Shown here: piece after piece, positions 19,257 to 29,206 of the stretch | Layout of the letters: each line of letters starts with the position of its first letter | Position numbering within the stretch: position 1 is the stretch's first letter | DNA from: Mycosarcoma maydis | Lineage: Eukaryota > Basidiomycota > Ustilaginomycetes > Ustilaginales | NCBI RefSeq assembly: GCF_000328475.2 | Contig: NC_026494.1 | Location: 124,001 to 188,000 of the forward strand | Length of the DNA: 64,000 bases | Reading direction: 5' to 3' | Notes under the pieces: model-generated | Told to the model about the DNA's origin: nothing | The model's database searches: none | The model's input: only the letters and a program-made list of their open reading frames with translations | Translations under genes and position numbers: made by a program

Positions 19257-21296
19257 ATGGCCTTTGTTCATCATCAGCCACGCCAGCAGCGTCGTGATCG
19301 ACAGGATCATGTCGCAGACTCGACACCTGCATCTTATGCTACCACACAGCACAGAGCTGAGCGTGAAGCGGCGCAAGACTGGAGCATTGTCTTTCCTGGT
19401 CGATCGCGTGAGGCGCCAGCCTCACCAGCACCTTTTCAAACACCTTCCCTTCACAACGTCACATACCCATCCACCGACCACAGCGATGATTCGGATCCAC
19501 TCACCCTCACTTTGCCTCCGCTTCACGATGGAACCGGTCGGTTTCTGGCTTCCCCGCTCAGTCCTTCGACAACCGACACTGCTTCTGTCGATGCAGCACT
19601 CCAGTACAGTGGAGCAGACGACGACCGCCTCTCCGACGCTCGACACTCGGTAGACGTCTTTCCAGAGTCTGTATTCAGTGGCACCGACTCGCAGCTCGAC
19701 GCAGACGAAGAGCTTGGCTTTGGCTCTGGCTCCGATTTCGATTTCGAGAGCGATGCCGTAGCTTCGTCTCATCCCAGTCGCAGCTCGGCGAATCGAGGCG
19801 CTGTTCGCACTGCATCTCGTCCACGCTCCTCCAGGCTAAGCCACATCAGCATCGGAAGCGACGACGATGCCGACCCAGCCGGCCCTTTCCAGTCCCAAAG
19901 CCACCTGCTCGGAAGCAAGGCTTGGTCTCTACTCGGACGAAGCAACGCCTTGGAACGTGTTCTCGAAAGTCCTTCGTCCTCCACACATCTCTACTCAAGC
20001 GCTCGTTCCAGTCGTCACTTGTCTCGTCCTCGTCGCACTGTCAACGATCTTCCCGCCGTCTTTACGAGCGGTTCCGAACCTGAAGACGATGTCTCTCAAG
20101 TCATCGACCACTCACGCTCCACGGCACGTCACGCTGCCGATGCAGCCTACGATGCAGATCTCGCCGTGAGCAACCTCGCTCAGAGTGCCGGCCTTTCCCA
20201 TCTCGACCACAGCGATCTGCTGCGACGGCCCAAACGAAGGCATCGCCGCTCGGCAGCCGGTCGATCGAGCAAACGCAGCAACACGTCCCAGTCTCTGCTC
20301 AGCATTGATTACGAGTCACGCCTTCTCACCGCCCATCACCAACATCATCCCCACAGTCGTCGCCATGTCGATGGCGCAGAGACGCCACGGTCATCTACGC
20401 AGGCATCAAGGTTGGCACACGAGCACCCATCCAAGACCTCGCGCATGATCGGAACCATCTTGCGCAAGGTATTCGACCTGGAACCCGAAGTGCTGGATGC
20501 GTTTCTCCAGGAGGACGCCGAGAGACAGCAGCGATCGGGAGTGCACAGCAGCGACGCAAGGACTAGGTCTCGTCCCGGCTTTGCGTTCGAGGCAGCAGAG
20601 GCGCCATTGGCGTGTGTTCCGCTGTGTGACACAACGGCAGCATCATTGTCGTCGCTGTCGTCATCTACGATGATGCTCGATGGCAGAGGCGAGCATGAGC
20701 GGCTGTCACCCTCTCTTGGTGAAGAGACGCAAGTGGAGGACCAACTGGCCTCGGTCGTGGACCCTTCCACTTCTCCACTTTTTGCCAATACAAAGCCCGT
20801 CGAGGGCGAAGAGACGGGCGAAACGCTACGACTTACCGAAGCGGCACTGCTGCAGCGTGGCTCGGCATCTATGCGTCATGCAAGCGGCTCACAATCGCTC
20901 ATGGAGCCTACCACGATGGAAGCGCTGTCAGCGTTGATGAACACCATGGTGATGCCCGTACCCATGCCGTTGCGCCTGCTGGGAGCATTGTTCGGATGGT
21001 CCAGCATCTGGTCTTCTCCCTCTGCGTCTTCATCCAAGAAACACGCCAATGCGCAGCCTGATCAGGAGGCGCAGGCAGCGGCAGAGCAAGAAGACCAACA
21101 CACTTGGAGGGATGTGGAAGAAGAGCACAAATATCGATACGAACGTCTGCTCAGCGCGCAGCAGGCTAAAGCGTGGAGTCGGCGGTATCGAGGCATCCTC
21201 TTTGCCAATGTCGACGACGAGGAACCGAGCCCAGACCTACCGGAAGTGTGGAGGGGCGAAGAGCATCCTGCCATTGCTGGCCATCAGGATGTGTAG
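19257..21296 (+). CDS. Low-complexity protein of unknown function with C-terminal hydrophobic segment
   Basis: The protein has 679 residues from the ATG at 19257 (MAFVHHQPRQQ); the frame is open further upstream without a better start. Most of it is Ser/Asp/His-rich and probably disordered. Three parts look ordered: DWSIVFPGRSRE near the N-terminus; SRMIGTILRKVFDLEPEVLDAFL in the middle; and a C-terminal part with a hydrophobic stretch (MVMPVPMPLRLLGALFGW) followed by a charged helix (EEEHKYRYERLLSAQQAKAW). The hydrophobic stretch could be a membrane hairpin. I do not recognise a family. A (GCA)10 repeat starts 4 bp after the stop codon. Confidence 0.7.
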   Translation: MAFVHHQPRQQRRDRQDHVADSTPASYATTQHRAEREAAQDWSIVFPGRSREAPASPAPFQTPSLHNVTYPSTDHSDDSDPLTLTLPPLHDGTGRFLASPLSPSTTDTASVDAALQYSGADDDRLSDARHSVDVFPESVFSGTDSQLDADEELGFGSGSDFDFESDAVASSHPSRSSANRGAVRTASRPRSSRLSHISIGSDDDADPAGPFQSQSHLLGSKAWSLLGRSNALERVLESPSSSTHLYSSARSSRHLSRPRRTVNDLPAVFTSGSEPEDDVSQVIDHSRSTARHAADAAYDADLAVSNLAQSAGLSHLDHSDLLRRPKRRHRRSAAGRSSKRSNTSQSLLSIDYESRLLTAHHQHHPHSRRHVDGAETPRSSTQASRLAHEHPSKTSRMIGTILRKVFDLEPEVLDAFLQEDAERQQRSGVHSSDARTRSRPGFAFEAAEAPLACVPLCDTTAASLSSLSSSTMMLDGRGEHERLSPSLGEETQVEDQLASVVDPSTSPLFANTKPVEGEETGETLRLTEAALLQRGSASMRHASGSQSLMEPTTMEALSALMNTMVMPVPMPLRLLGALFGWSSIWSSPSASSSKKHANAQPDQEAQAAAEQEDQHTWRDVEEEHKYRYERLLSAQQAKAWSRRYRGILFANVDDEEPSPDLPEVWRGEEHPAIAGHQDV

Positions 21297-21298
21297 AC

Positions 21299-21331
<33 letters not shown>

Positions 21332-22142
21332 CATCATCATCCTTCCGCGTGTCCATTCTGTATCAGCATTTGCGATCGATATTTTCAAGCTTGCTCATCA
21401 TCATCATTCGTGATTTGTTTTCTTTGTTTTCTCTTTTTGTTTTTTTTTTTTAAAAATCTGTTTTTGGTGTTTTGTTGTGTTGCCTCCACTCTGTGACTCG
21501 TGGTTCAAATAAGTTTTCGCATGTTGGTATCTTTGACGTCTACATCTTGCGTACCGCCGTGTCGAGTGGGTCCCGAGGAAGGTATTCGTGGTTGGGCGAT
21601 GCACTATTGTGTAAGCTGCAGGCAGCGCGTGGAAATCGGCTGCAGCAGACCCTGTCAGCCACAAACCGATCCAATCGTGAATCGTGAATAAGTTAACTTA
21701 CTGTATAGTTATTCGTGATTGTAAATTATTATTAAATAATGTTGATATTCACGATTAGGATCTCACTCACACTCGTGACTTTCGTGTCTTGTGTTTGGCT
21801 TGCACGTTGTGGGGAGTTCTTCCTTCAAACAGAATGCAAATGAACATCAAAATTAAAATCAAAAGAAAGACAATTCTCGAGGCGGCAATTGGCAGTCAAG
21901 CGTGAAGCCCAAGCCAAGATGCGTGAATGTGCATATGTCGATGGGCAACGAGTGCAATTGCACAAGCGCACGAGCCTGGTTGCGAACACACGGACAATGG
22001 TAGACACCATCGCTCACTCTTTCTTCGTTCTCGGTGTTTGATGAGCGTCCAGTTCATCTGTCCGATTTGGTAGGGGACATCGCTTTGCCGACCGACGATT
22101 GCGTCTTGTGCTGGTGTCGTTGCAGCTTTGTACACGTACAAG
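21297..22142. other. Gap with CAG repeat and heptamer motifs
   Basis: After the (GCA)10 run there is T-rich DNA (21416-21452), heptamer decamers at 21406-21415, 21673-21689 (two in tandem), 21711-21720, 21747-21756 and 21771-21780, and the palindrome AAGTTAACTT at 21690-21699, which abuts the tandem pair. No gene is visible. Confidence 0.65.
21301..21330. repeat. (GCA)10 trinucleotide repeat
   Basis: Ten perfect units are followed by four TCA/ATC units, just 3' of a stop codon. Confidence 0.95.
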
Positions 22143-23855
22143 ATGAAGATCGCCGTAGTAGGAGGTGGCGTTTCCGGGCTGTCCTCCGTGTGGGCATTGA
22201 ACGAATACTCGTCTCATCAAGTGCACCTTTTCGAGCCGCTGCCATGGATTGGCGGTCACGCGAATACGGTCTCGTTTGCCTCGCCAACCTCTGCCTCGCC
22301 CGCTTCTGCCGCTACGACACCCGTGGATACCGGTTTCATCGTGTTCAATCGTGTGACGTACCCTAACTTTCTACGTTTCCTCCAACTCACCGGTGTCGAG
22401 ATTCTCAACAGCGACATGTCGTTCTCGGTGACGCGCTTCATCTCCTCGCTCGGAGGTTACGGTGGATTCGAATGGGCTGGTGGATCTCCAGCCGCGCTGT
22501 TCTGCCAAGCTAGTAACTTGGTTAATCCGGCTCACTGGAGGATGGTCTGGGACATTGTGCGATTCAACCAGCAATCGGTAGATTACCTGCGCGAGTGCCG
22601 ACAAAAGTCGAACAAAGACGCCCAGATCAGCATCGGAGAATGGCTCGATCAACGAGACTACTCGACCAACTTTCGACGAAACTATCTGATCCCCATGACG
22701 GCTAGCATTTGGTCGACACCCCCGGATACTGCTCTCTCGTCGTTCCCGGCGCTCACGTTGCTCAGGTTCATGCACAACCACCACCTGCTGCAGATCCTCG
22801 ATCGACCACAGTGGCTGACGATCAAAAATGGCTCTCGAAGCTACGTCGATCGCATTCTCTCTCGCTTACCCGAAGAAAGGATTCACCAAGGTAACCAACA
22901 TGGCCACGTTGTAGCAGCCTGGATCGACGGACGCAACGCCAAGTGGACGCTCAAAACCGCCGACGGTCACAAACACTCCGGTTGGGACCGGATCATCTTT
23001 GCAAGTCATGCGGACGACACGTTGAAAATGCTGCTCGAAGGCGAGGCGGAAGGGTTGGGTGTGGGCAAAGACGTGATCGACACGCTGGCCACGTTTCGGT
23101 TTAGCGAGAACACGGCGGTGCTACACGCGGATACGAGGCTGATGCCGACGAGAAGGCAGGCTTGGAGCGCGTGGAATTTCCTAGCTGAAACCATCGGTTC
23201 ATCTGACTCGACAAATGCCAAGGTGAATGCAAAGCAAGTTGGCGATTCAAATCGAGCCGATGTGGACAGGGTTTCGCTCACATACTGGATGAACCTGCTC
23301 CAGTCGTTACCCGAAACCACCTATGGTCCCGTTTTCGTGACGCTCAATCCGACCACCGACCCTTCCTCCCCCTACACCCCTCGCCCGGACCTCGTGCTTC
23401 GACGTCAGACCTACACCCACCCGCTCTACACCCCCGATACCGTCCTCGCCCAAGCTCATCTGCGAACACTCCAAGGCACTCGAGGCGCATTCTTCGTCGG
23501 TGCATGGACCAACTACGGCTTTCACGAAGACGGCTTCTCCTCCGGCCTCCGCGCTGCAGACGCTATCGACGCTGTCTACCTGCCCTTTGACATCAAACAC
23601 GCCGAAAGGGACGTCCCCAACACCAAATTGCTCGCCTGCAAGCTCGTTGAGTCTGTGCATGGTTGCGCCAAATCGTGGATGGTGACTTGGTCGGCCAACA
23701 TTACGTTGATGGTGCTGGTGCATCTCTTGGCTCTCGTCGAGCTGGCATTCGTTTTGCTCGGGGGCAGAAAGCAATGGACTGACGGGCTGGCGACCATCAA
23801 AACCCATTTCAAAGACTCGCTTCGCAACGATACTAAGAACATCAAATCGACCTGA
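22143..23855 (+). CDS. COG2907-type FAD/NAD(P)-binding oxidoreductase with C-terminal membrane segment
   Basis: The protein has 570 residues from the ATG at 22143. The N-terminal dinucleotide fold is clear: IAVVGGGVSGLSSVWAL, then an acidic strand end (LFEP) and GGHANTV, as in amine oxidase/phytoene desaturase flavoproteins. DTGFIVFNRVTYPNFLRFL, the RNYLIPMTASIWSTP region and WLTIKNGSRSYVDRI are hallmarks of the COG2907 group. A C-terminal FAD-binding piece contains FFVGAWTNYGFHEDGFSSGLRAADAI. In bacteria these genes sit beside cyclopropane-fatty-acid synthase-like methyltransferases and DUF1365, which suggests lipid modification; no such partner is adjacent here. A hydrophobic stretch near residues 515-540 (ITLMVLVHLLALVELAFVLL) predicts a membrane tether. 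Confidence 0.85.
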   Translation: MKIAVVGGGVSGLSSVWALNEYSSHQVHLFEPLPWIGGHANTVSFASPTSASPASAATTPVDTGFIVFNRVTYPNFLRFLQLTGVEILNSDMSFSVTRFISSLGGYGGFEWAGGSPAALFCQASNLVNPAHWRMVWDIVRFNQQSVDYLRECRQKSNKDAQISIGEWLDQRDYSTNFRRNYLIPMTASIWSTPPDTALSSFPALTLLRFMHNHHLLQILDRPQWLTIKNGSRSYVDRILSRLPEERIHQGNQHGHVVAAWIDGRNAKWTLKTADGHKHSGWDRIIFASHADDTLKMLLEGEAEGLGVGKDVIDTLATFRFSENTAVLHADTRLMPTRRQAWSAWNFLAETIGSSDSTNAKVNAKQVGDSNRADVDRVSLTYWMNLLQSLPETTYGPVFVTLNPTTDPSSPYTPRPDLVLRRQTYTHPLYTPDTVLAQAHLRTLQGTRGAFFVGAWTNYGFHEDGFSSGLRAADAIDAVYLPFDIKHAERDVPNTKLLACKLVESVHGCAKSWMVTWSANITLMVLVHLLALVELAFVLLGGRKQWTDGLATIKTHFKDSLRNDTKNIKST

Positions 23856-24920
23856 TCCCATACACACCCAAGCTCACTCTAGCTGCTTACTAGATGCAAA
23901 ACGCCTGCGATGCTAATAGAAATTTGTTCGGTTCGTCGACACGCCTGACTACCTTGACGTCGAAGCGTCTTGCCAAACCTTCTGACCTTGCCACTACCCG
24001 CTTCAGCCCGATCCAGCTTGCTTTCCTGCTTGCTCTTGCACCACCGGACAAATGTACCGTTCAACACCTACTTGGCTGCTGGAACAGCACAGCTGATCAC
24101 AGTCAACGCTTTATTCATCGCGGTACAGAACCACCGTAAGGACGACTTGAATCCCTCGTCTGCCCTTGATGGTGACACCGGTCTGTTTTCTTCTAACGGA
24201 ACAGCTTCAGCTTTAAACATCGCGGATCATGAGTATGTCTCAGAGAGGTGGTACCGAGTGCCCATACACGATCGCCTTCTCAGGCATATCCGGGATGACA
24301 CATTGAGGTTCCCACCCACGTTAGAGAGGTCCGTCTGTCCGAACTCGATTGGTTCCTGGTGCCCTTCGGAAGCATCAAAACTAGTCTTAATGGGTGTCGA
24401 AGCGAACTGTTCGAATGGAAGCATTCTCATCGACTAGCTCGAAAGGTCTCATTGTCATCACTGGTGGGTGAACTGGAATTGTCAAGAAGTTGTCCTTCGA
24501 ACAAGGCACTAAGAAGACCAAACAGTGTTTTCCACGCTGATCGGATGCGCTGCTAGACTATGAATCACACCATGCCTCATCTCGCAGACTGATTCGCAAT
24601 CACCAATGTTGCATCAGGTAGCACATGAAGCGTTTTTTGCTGCATTTTGAATCCCTTACTCAAGAGCACTTGATGCGAAAGATGGCGTGGACGATGAGTC
24701 GAGCATCGCATATAGTAACAGATCGCCTCCGAGAGCGGGGAGCGCTCCAAACCCTGCATCGCCCAAAACTCTCAAAATCGCGTGAATCAGGCTGGTTTCG
24801 TGCTGAGTGCAACTTTTACCAAAAATCACGAATCTGTGAATGTAAGCACCCAAACCCTGTTTCGTACAATCTATCAGCACTTGCAACGGTTCCAGCTGGC
24901 ATCTGGCATCTTGAGCAACC
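23856..24920. other. 1.1-kb gap
   Basis: One 155-codon frame (23970-24437) lacks an ATG at its start and any recognisable domain. A single heptamer decamer lies at 24824-24833, about 90 bp before the next ATG. A decayed gene cannot be excluded, but I cannot support one. Confidence 0.5.
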
Positions 24921-26864
24921 ATGCTAGACCGGTTCCGCCCATGGGCATCGACGGTAATCTATGCGATCATAGCGGCTGTGTTGTTGCACTTTGCCCGCTT
25001 CTATCCTTGGCACAGGCTCTATCTCTCGCGATCCAACGCTTCGCTGTTCGAGCACCTGCCGCCGGCGTCGGACTTTGACAATGTCAGTTGCTTCTTACCT
25101 CGTAAAGCAGCCCTGAGCAGTGCTCAAGTCAATCACTTGTTTGCGATTGGATCTGTTGACAAAGCCGGGCTCGACCGAGAGCACTGCGTTCATTATGCCT
25201 CGCGCTTCACACCTTATCTTGCAGCCGCATGGGGAAACACATACATTGCAGAGGCTCGACAGCGACTGGGTCTACCATCCAGCACACACATCACGAATGA
25301 CCTCATCTGGTACGCAAACGTGCTAGCAGAGAACGATGCAAAGCGGTATCCGCATATTGATTGGTCCAAAACTACGCTACCACAGACATGTGCAGCCCTG
25401 AGGCCCGCAGCCGTCAAGCGGATCTCGACTCAAGCGCGCAACAAGAGACCTCGAGTCGCATTTGTTCTTCGCCTATATCAAGACTATGTCTGGACTGAGG
25501 ATGCCATCCTCCATCTTCGTGCTCTTGTCTGGGAATTACGCACCGCCGATCTGTCTTTCGATGTGGATGTGCATCTCCTCGTCGAGGTCAAGGATGCAGC
25601 CTTGTACATTTCCATGTTCAGCTCATCTGGGCGAAACCAATTCCTTCGAGGTAACGTTCCGATTGAGTTCTGGTCCATGGTTACCTTATGGAGTGAACAT
25701 GAAATGACCTTGCGCTATCCTCTGTACGGCGACTTTCGATCCGGAATCAAAGCAGCAGGGTCTTATCGGGCATGTCTGCTTGCCATACAGCGCTTCGCTG
25801 TTCAGCATCCAGAGTACAGTGACTTTGTCAATTGGGAGATGGACACACGTTTTACTCATACATACGATCATCTACTGGAAACTGTGTATGCCTACGCTTT
25901 TCACGCGCAAGCAAACACCTATACCCAGTGGCCTGTAGATGGCAAGGTCTCGGACGACACGCTCGACGACCACGAGGGCTGCCGCAACAAATCCGCGGAT
26001 GTGATTGTCTTCTCGCCTCTTCGCAATCCTCAGAATTCAGGATGGTATTGGGAGTATGATGTTCAAGGCTTCGATTCCTCGCAGTCTACCGCGCGCTCCG
26101 CCTCCGTAACTACTAACATGTGGATAAGCAGGCGCGCAATATTGGCCTTGGAAGACATGACGGCGGATCGCCACCAGTCCATGTTCTGCGAGGCGATGGC
26201 GCCCAGTCTTGCGTTTCAGTCGCCGCTTCGATCTGTGCCGCAGGATGCTGTCCAATGTGCTGCACGATTCAAGGTGGTCCACTTTCCGCATCCTGTCGCT
26301 TTCAAGTACCAAGCGTCACCAAGTCAGCTGAATCGACTGCTCAATCCGTCTCGAGCGATCTTGTCTAAACAAAACGAAGAGCCACTCAAAGACACGTCAT
26401 ACTACTACGCATCCAGCATTGCTCGTCCTATCTACGAACAGTGGAAGTTGCAGACCGACGCGTGCATCCCCCCACTCGTGCTGCATCCCATCAAAAGTGT
26501 CTCGCAACAGACAGAACTGCATCGCTCGACTTGGCTACGTGCTTGGTTCTTTGCATCCGATTCGCTCTCCCTCTGCGACCAAAGCACGCACAATGAATGT
26601 GTAGAGCATCTTGACTCGGACATCAAGAGGTACTTGCGCCGGTCTTTGAGCTCTCCAGCGCCACGATCGTTGCACCGGTGGGACCTTGAACATCCTCGGT
26701 ACATCAGCAAGAAACCCTGGATAATGAACTCGAGCACGAAAAGTCTGGTAACCACCCTATCTCTCCTCGTTACCGCCAGCGTCGTACTTCGGTTCGTATG
26801 GAACTGGATCGCCAGACCTGTCGATTCGCTCCATAGTGACTACCTCCCGTTAGCTACACGCTGA
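24921..26864 (+). CDS. DUF3405 family membrane protein
   Basis: The protein has 647 residues. A short basic N-tail and a hydrophobic segment (residues about 11-28, STVIYAIIAAVLLHFARF) suggest a signal anchor, and a second hydrophobic segment lies near the C-terminus (LVTTLSLLVTASVVLRFVW). Between them is a soluble domain whose landmarks agree with fungal DUF3405 proteins: RVAFVLRLYQDYVWTEDAI, then LRALVWELR, then FDVDVHLLVEVKD, and a conserved YSDFVNWEMDTRFT segment. The family is poorly characterised. Its Rossmann-like order and acidic motif (EMD) resemble glycosyltransferases, so a secretory-pathway role is possible but unproven. It lies on the same strand as the FAD oxidoreductase, 1.1 kb away, so co-regulation is not evident. 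Confidence 0.8.
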   Translation: MLDRFRPWASTVIYAIIAAVLLHFARFYPWHRLYLSRSNASLFEHLPPASDFDNVSCFLPRKAALSSAQVNHLFAIGSVDKAGLDREHCVHYASRFTPYLAAAWGNTYIAEARQRLGLPSSTHITNDLIWYANVLAENDAKRYPHIDWSKTTLPQTCAALRPAAVKRISTQARNKRPRVAFVLRLYQDYVWTEDAILHLRALVWELRTADLSFDVDVHLLVEVKDAALYISMFSSSGRNQFLRGNVPIEFWSMVTLWSEHEMTLRYPLYGDFRSGIKAAGSYRACLLAIQRFAVQHPEYSDFVNWEMDTRFTHTYDHLLETVYAYAFHAQANTYTQWPVDGKVSDDTLDDHEGCRNKSADVIVFSPLRNPQNSGWYWEYDVQGFDSSQSTARSASVTTNMWISRRAILALEDMTADRHQSMFCEAMAPSLAFQSPLRSVPQDAVQCAARFKVVHFPHPVAFKYQASPSQLNRLLNPSRAILSKQNEEPLKDTSYYYASSIARPIYEQWKLQTDACIPPLVLHPIKSVSQQTELHRSTWLRAWFFASDSLSLCDQSTHNECVEHLDSDIKRYLRRSLSSPAPRSLHRWDLEHPRYISKKPWIMNSSTKSLVTTLSLLVTASVVLRFVWNWIARPVDSLHSDYLPLATR

Positions 26865-27865
26865 ACGACTTTCATGTAATTTGGCATACATCTTTGTTCG
26901 GGGAACGCGCGACAAGGCAGCAACGTGTACGGCTGGCCTTACTCATACCAATTCGAGAGGAGTCAACCATTGCGTTTGCCGCCGAGACTACCTGAGCTAA
27001 TCTTATGTGGACACAGCATCAGTTGAAGCGGCACAACGATCACGGCAAAGCATCTTTGTATGGATGTTAGGCTGCACAGGGAGCAACTAGCAAAGCACCA
27101 TGATCACCTAAACGGCTCAGCACAGCACAATTCAAGTGAAGCAGAGTGAACGAATAGTAGTGGAAGTGTTAGTCTTGACCAGACAAAAGGCACCTCGTTC
27201 TTACGCAATCAAGTAACATCTTCTTTTCAACGTCGTGTTGAGACGATCCTTCTCCTTCCCGATCGCAGCTAGAATACGAGCTTGATGCTTCGCTTTGAGG
27301 TACTCACGCTTGGGATCATCGACGAGCGACATGAGCCGAGACCCAGTGAACTCGCCATTCGGATACGTCGACGCTGATTGCGGGCGGAGAAACGGTGTCG
27401 GGACAAGACCGTGCAAGAGCCGAACTGAGGTCAGAGAGATACGACGCGCTCTTTGTGATTCTCAGGGTCCAATCAACCGAGTTAAACAAGATTCTTTTGG
27501 AAAACTCCGACGGCTAAACAAGGAGCGCCGATTTTCAACCAGATCGGGCTGAACATGGATGCATAATCAAGATGAAAATATTGCCGTTTTCTTGCGCGGT
27601 CAAAAAGACCAAACTGAGAATTTACGAACTTTTGGAAATTCGTGATTCGTGATTGTTATTTTCGTGATTCACTCATGATTCACGACTCGTGACTGTGAAC
27701 CATGAATCCTTCCTCAAAAAAAATTAAAAATTTCGCTTTTGACACTCACACACTCGACAGTCACGAGTGCCTGAACCGTTCGTTGGTTGGTTGATCCAGA
27801 CTTGCCTGGCTTGCTCACTACCGGACCACCACCAGATCATCTGCCAACCCAGTGCGATCAAAAAC
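26865..27865. other. 1.0-kb gap with a dense heptamer cluster near its end
   Basis: No supported gene. A short minus-strand frame at 27201-27416 is discussed under rejected items. Heptamer decamers at 27638-27654 (two in tandem), 27684-27693 and 27759-27768 lie 100-230 bp upstream of RRS1. Confidence 0.6.
27638..27693. repeat. Heptamer cluster upstream of RRS1
   Basis: ATT-CGTG-ATT-CGTG-ATT is followed by degenerate copies and then ACT-CGTG-ACT at 27684-27693. The trinucleotide changes from ATT to ACT across a CACG unit. Confidence 0.75.
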
Positions 27866-28891
27866 ATGCCAGAAGTCATCGTATCGAACGCGACAACCTC
27901 TCTGGATGGAACAGCACTCGCCGCTGCTTCCACGTCCAAGTACAAACCCACCACGGTCGATCAAGGTTCTACTCCGTACCAGTTCGACGTGGGTCTGCTC
28001 GCATCCATCAACCCGAACCCTGTCACAGCTTGTTCGGCGGCTCACCTCGCCGATCGCACACGCGATGGCGTCCAGTCTCTGGTCAACAAGATCTTTGCGC
28101 TTCCCATAACGCGAGACCCGGACCATGGCCCTCTCGCCTCTCTGCCTGCGTTTACGTCCAAGCTGCCACGAGAGAAGAGCATGCCCAAGCCCAAACCGTT
28201 GACCAAGTGGGAGAAGTTCGCCAAGCAGAAGGGTATCCAGTCACGCAAGAAGGACAAGATGGTGTTCGATGAGAACACGCAGGAGTGGGTGCCGCGATGG
28301 GGCTTCAAGGGAGCTAACAAGGATTTGGAGGAACAGTGGATTCATGAACTCAAGAACAATGGCAATACCGACATGGACCCCGCCAAGACAGCCAAGAAGG
28401 AACGCTTGGCCAAGAAGCAGAAGAACGAAAAGCAAAGATTGGGAAATCTGGCTCGTGCCGCGGCGAGCACGGCTGCTTCGTCCGCCGCTTCCTCCAGCAG
28501 CAAAGGCGGCTTGGGCGATGCCAATCCAGCCAAGCTAGCAAGAGCAGCTGCAAGGGAGAAACGCAAAGCAGAGTTGGAAGCCGACGTCTTGCGATCGCGC
28601 GCTTCGACCGCTTCCATGGGCAGATTCGATAAGACGCTACAGGGCGAGCAAAAGCAAAAGGGCCTCAAGAGGAAGTTTGACCCCAACGAGAAGGACGTCG
28701 GTGCTGAAAGGGCGTCCAACTTGGCGCTCTTGAACAAGCTCGGCACCGCCGCGATGAGGAAAAATGCCAAACTCGCCCAAGGTCAGGGCGATCGGGAGCT
28801 CGTCAACACCAGAAAGGCGGTTCAATTCGCGACGGCTGGACACGGCGTCACTAGCATGAATGCTAAGCGTGGCAAGCGTGCGAGCAAGTGA
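27866..28891 (+). CDS. RRS1: Ribosome biogenesis regulatory protein RRS1
   Basis: The protein has 341 residues from the ATG at 27866 (MPEVIVSNATT). The RRS1 core is clear: YQFDVGLLASINPNPV, then RDGVQSLVNKIFALPITRD, LPREKSMPKPKPLTKWEKFA, and the signature WEKFAKQKGIQSRKKDKMVF followed by EWVPRWGFKGANKD. In yeast Rrs1 works with Rpf2 to load the 5S RNP (5S rRNA, uL18, uL5) onto the pre-60S particle in the nucleolus. The C-terminal third is Lys/Ala/Arg-rich and makes the protein longer than the yeast one of about 200 residues. It lies head-to-tail with PRP17 across a short convergent gap, close to SGD1 and ROK1. Confidence 0.95.
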   Translation: MPEVIVSNATTSLDGTALAAASTSKYKPTTVDQGSTPYQFDVGLLASINPNPVTACSAAHLADRTRDGVQSLVNKIFALPITRDPDHGPLASLPAFTSKLPREKSMPKPKPLTKWEKFAKQKGIQSRKKDKMVFDENTQEWVPRWGFKGANKDLEEQWIHELKNNGNTDMDPAKTAKKERLAKKQKNEKQRLGNLARAAASTAASSAASSSSKGGLGDANPAKLARAAAREKRKAELEADVLRSRASTASMGRFDKTLQGEQKQKGLKRKFDPNEKDVGAERASNLALLNKLGTAAMRKNAKLAQGQGDRELVNTRKAVQFATAGHGVTSMNAKRGKRASK

Positions 28892-29206
28892 GTGTCTCTT
28901 GCTGCTAGTTTCTCTTGCAATCTCAGCGTTATTATCGAGACCATCGAGAAGCATGCGCTTGTGATCGAGTTGGACAGCTTCTGAGTACGCACAGTTGCGA
29001 TGCACCGTTGCGATGCTTGATCTGATTCGAGAGTCGACGCAGTCCGTCTTGACAGTCACCAATCTCGCTTCTGATCGCAGGCTGACCGACAAATCTGCAC
29101 ACGCCAGCCACATGCATTCGTGATTCGTGATTCAGACACGGCAACACGAGTCATCCTTGAAACGGGCGTCCTGTGTATGCATTGATAAACGCCAACTGGT
29201 TCTCGA
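28892..29206. other. Convergent gap between RRS1 and PRP17
   Basis: It holds two overlapping ATTCGTGATT decamers at 29116-29132 and is the only one of the seven convergent gaps with exact sites. No gene is visible. Confidence 0.6.

Noticed and set aside
23970..24437. 155-codon plus-strand frame downstream of the FAD oxidoreductase
   Set aside because: It begins with TTG, has no recognisable domain and no homology I can name. It could be a decayed gene, but nothing in the sequence proves it.
27201..27416. Small minus-strand protein (ending LKAKHQARILAAIGKEKDRLN...) with a possible upstream exon at about 27490-27555
   Set aside because: The frame has no ATG near its start, and no canonical donor/acceptor pair joins it convincingly to the upstream ATG frame. 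The helical C-terminal part is suggestive of a small real gene, so RNA-seq could reverse this.
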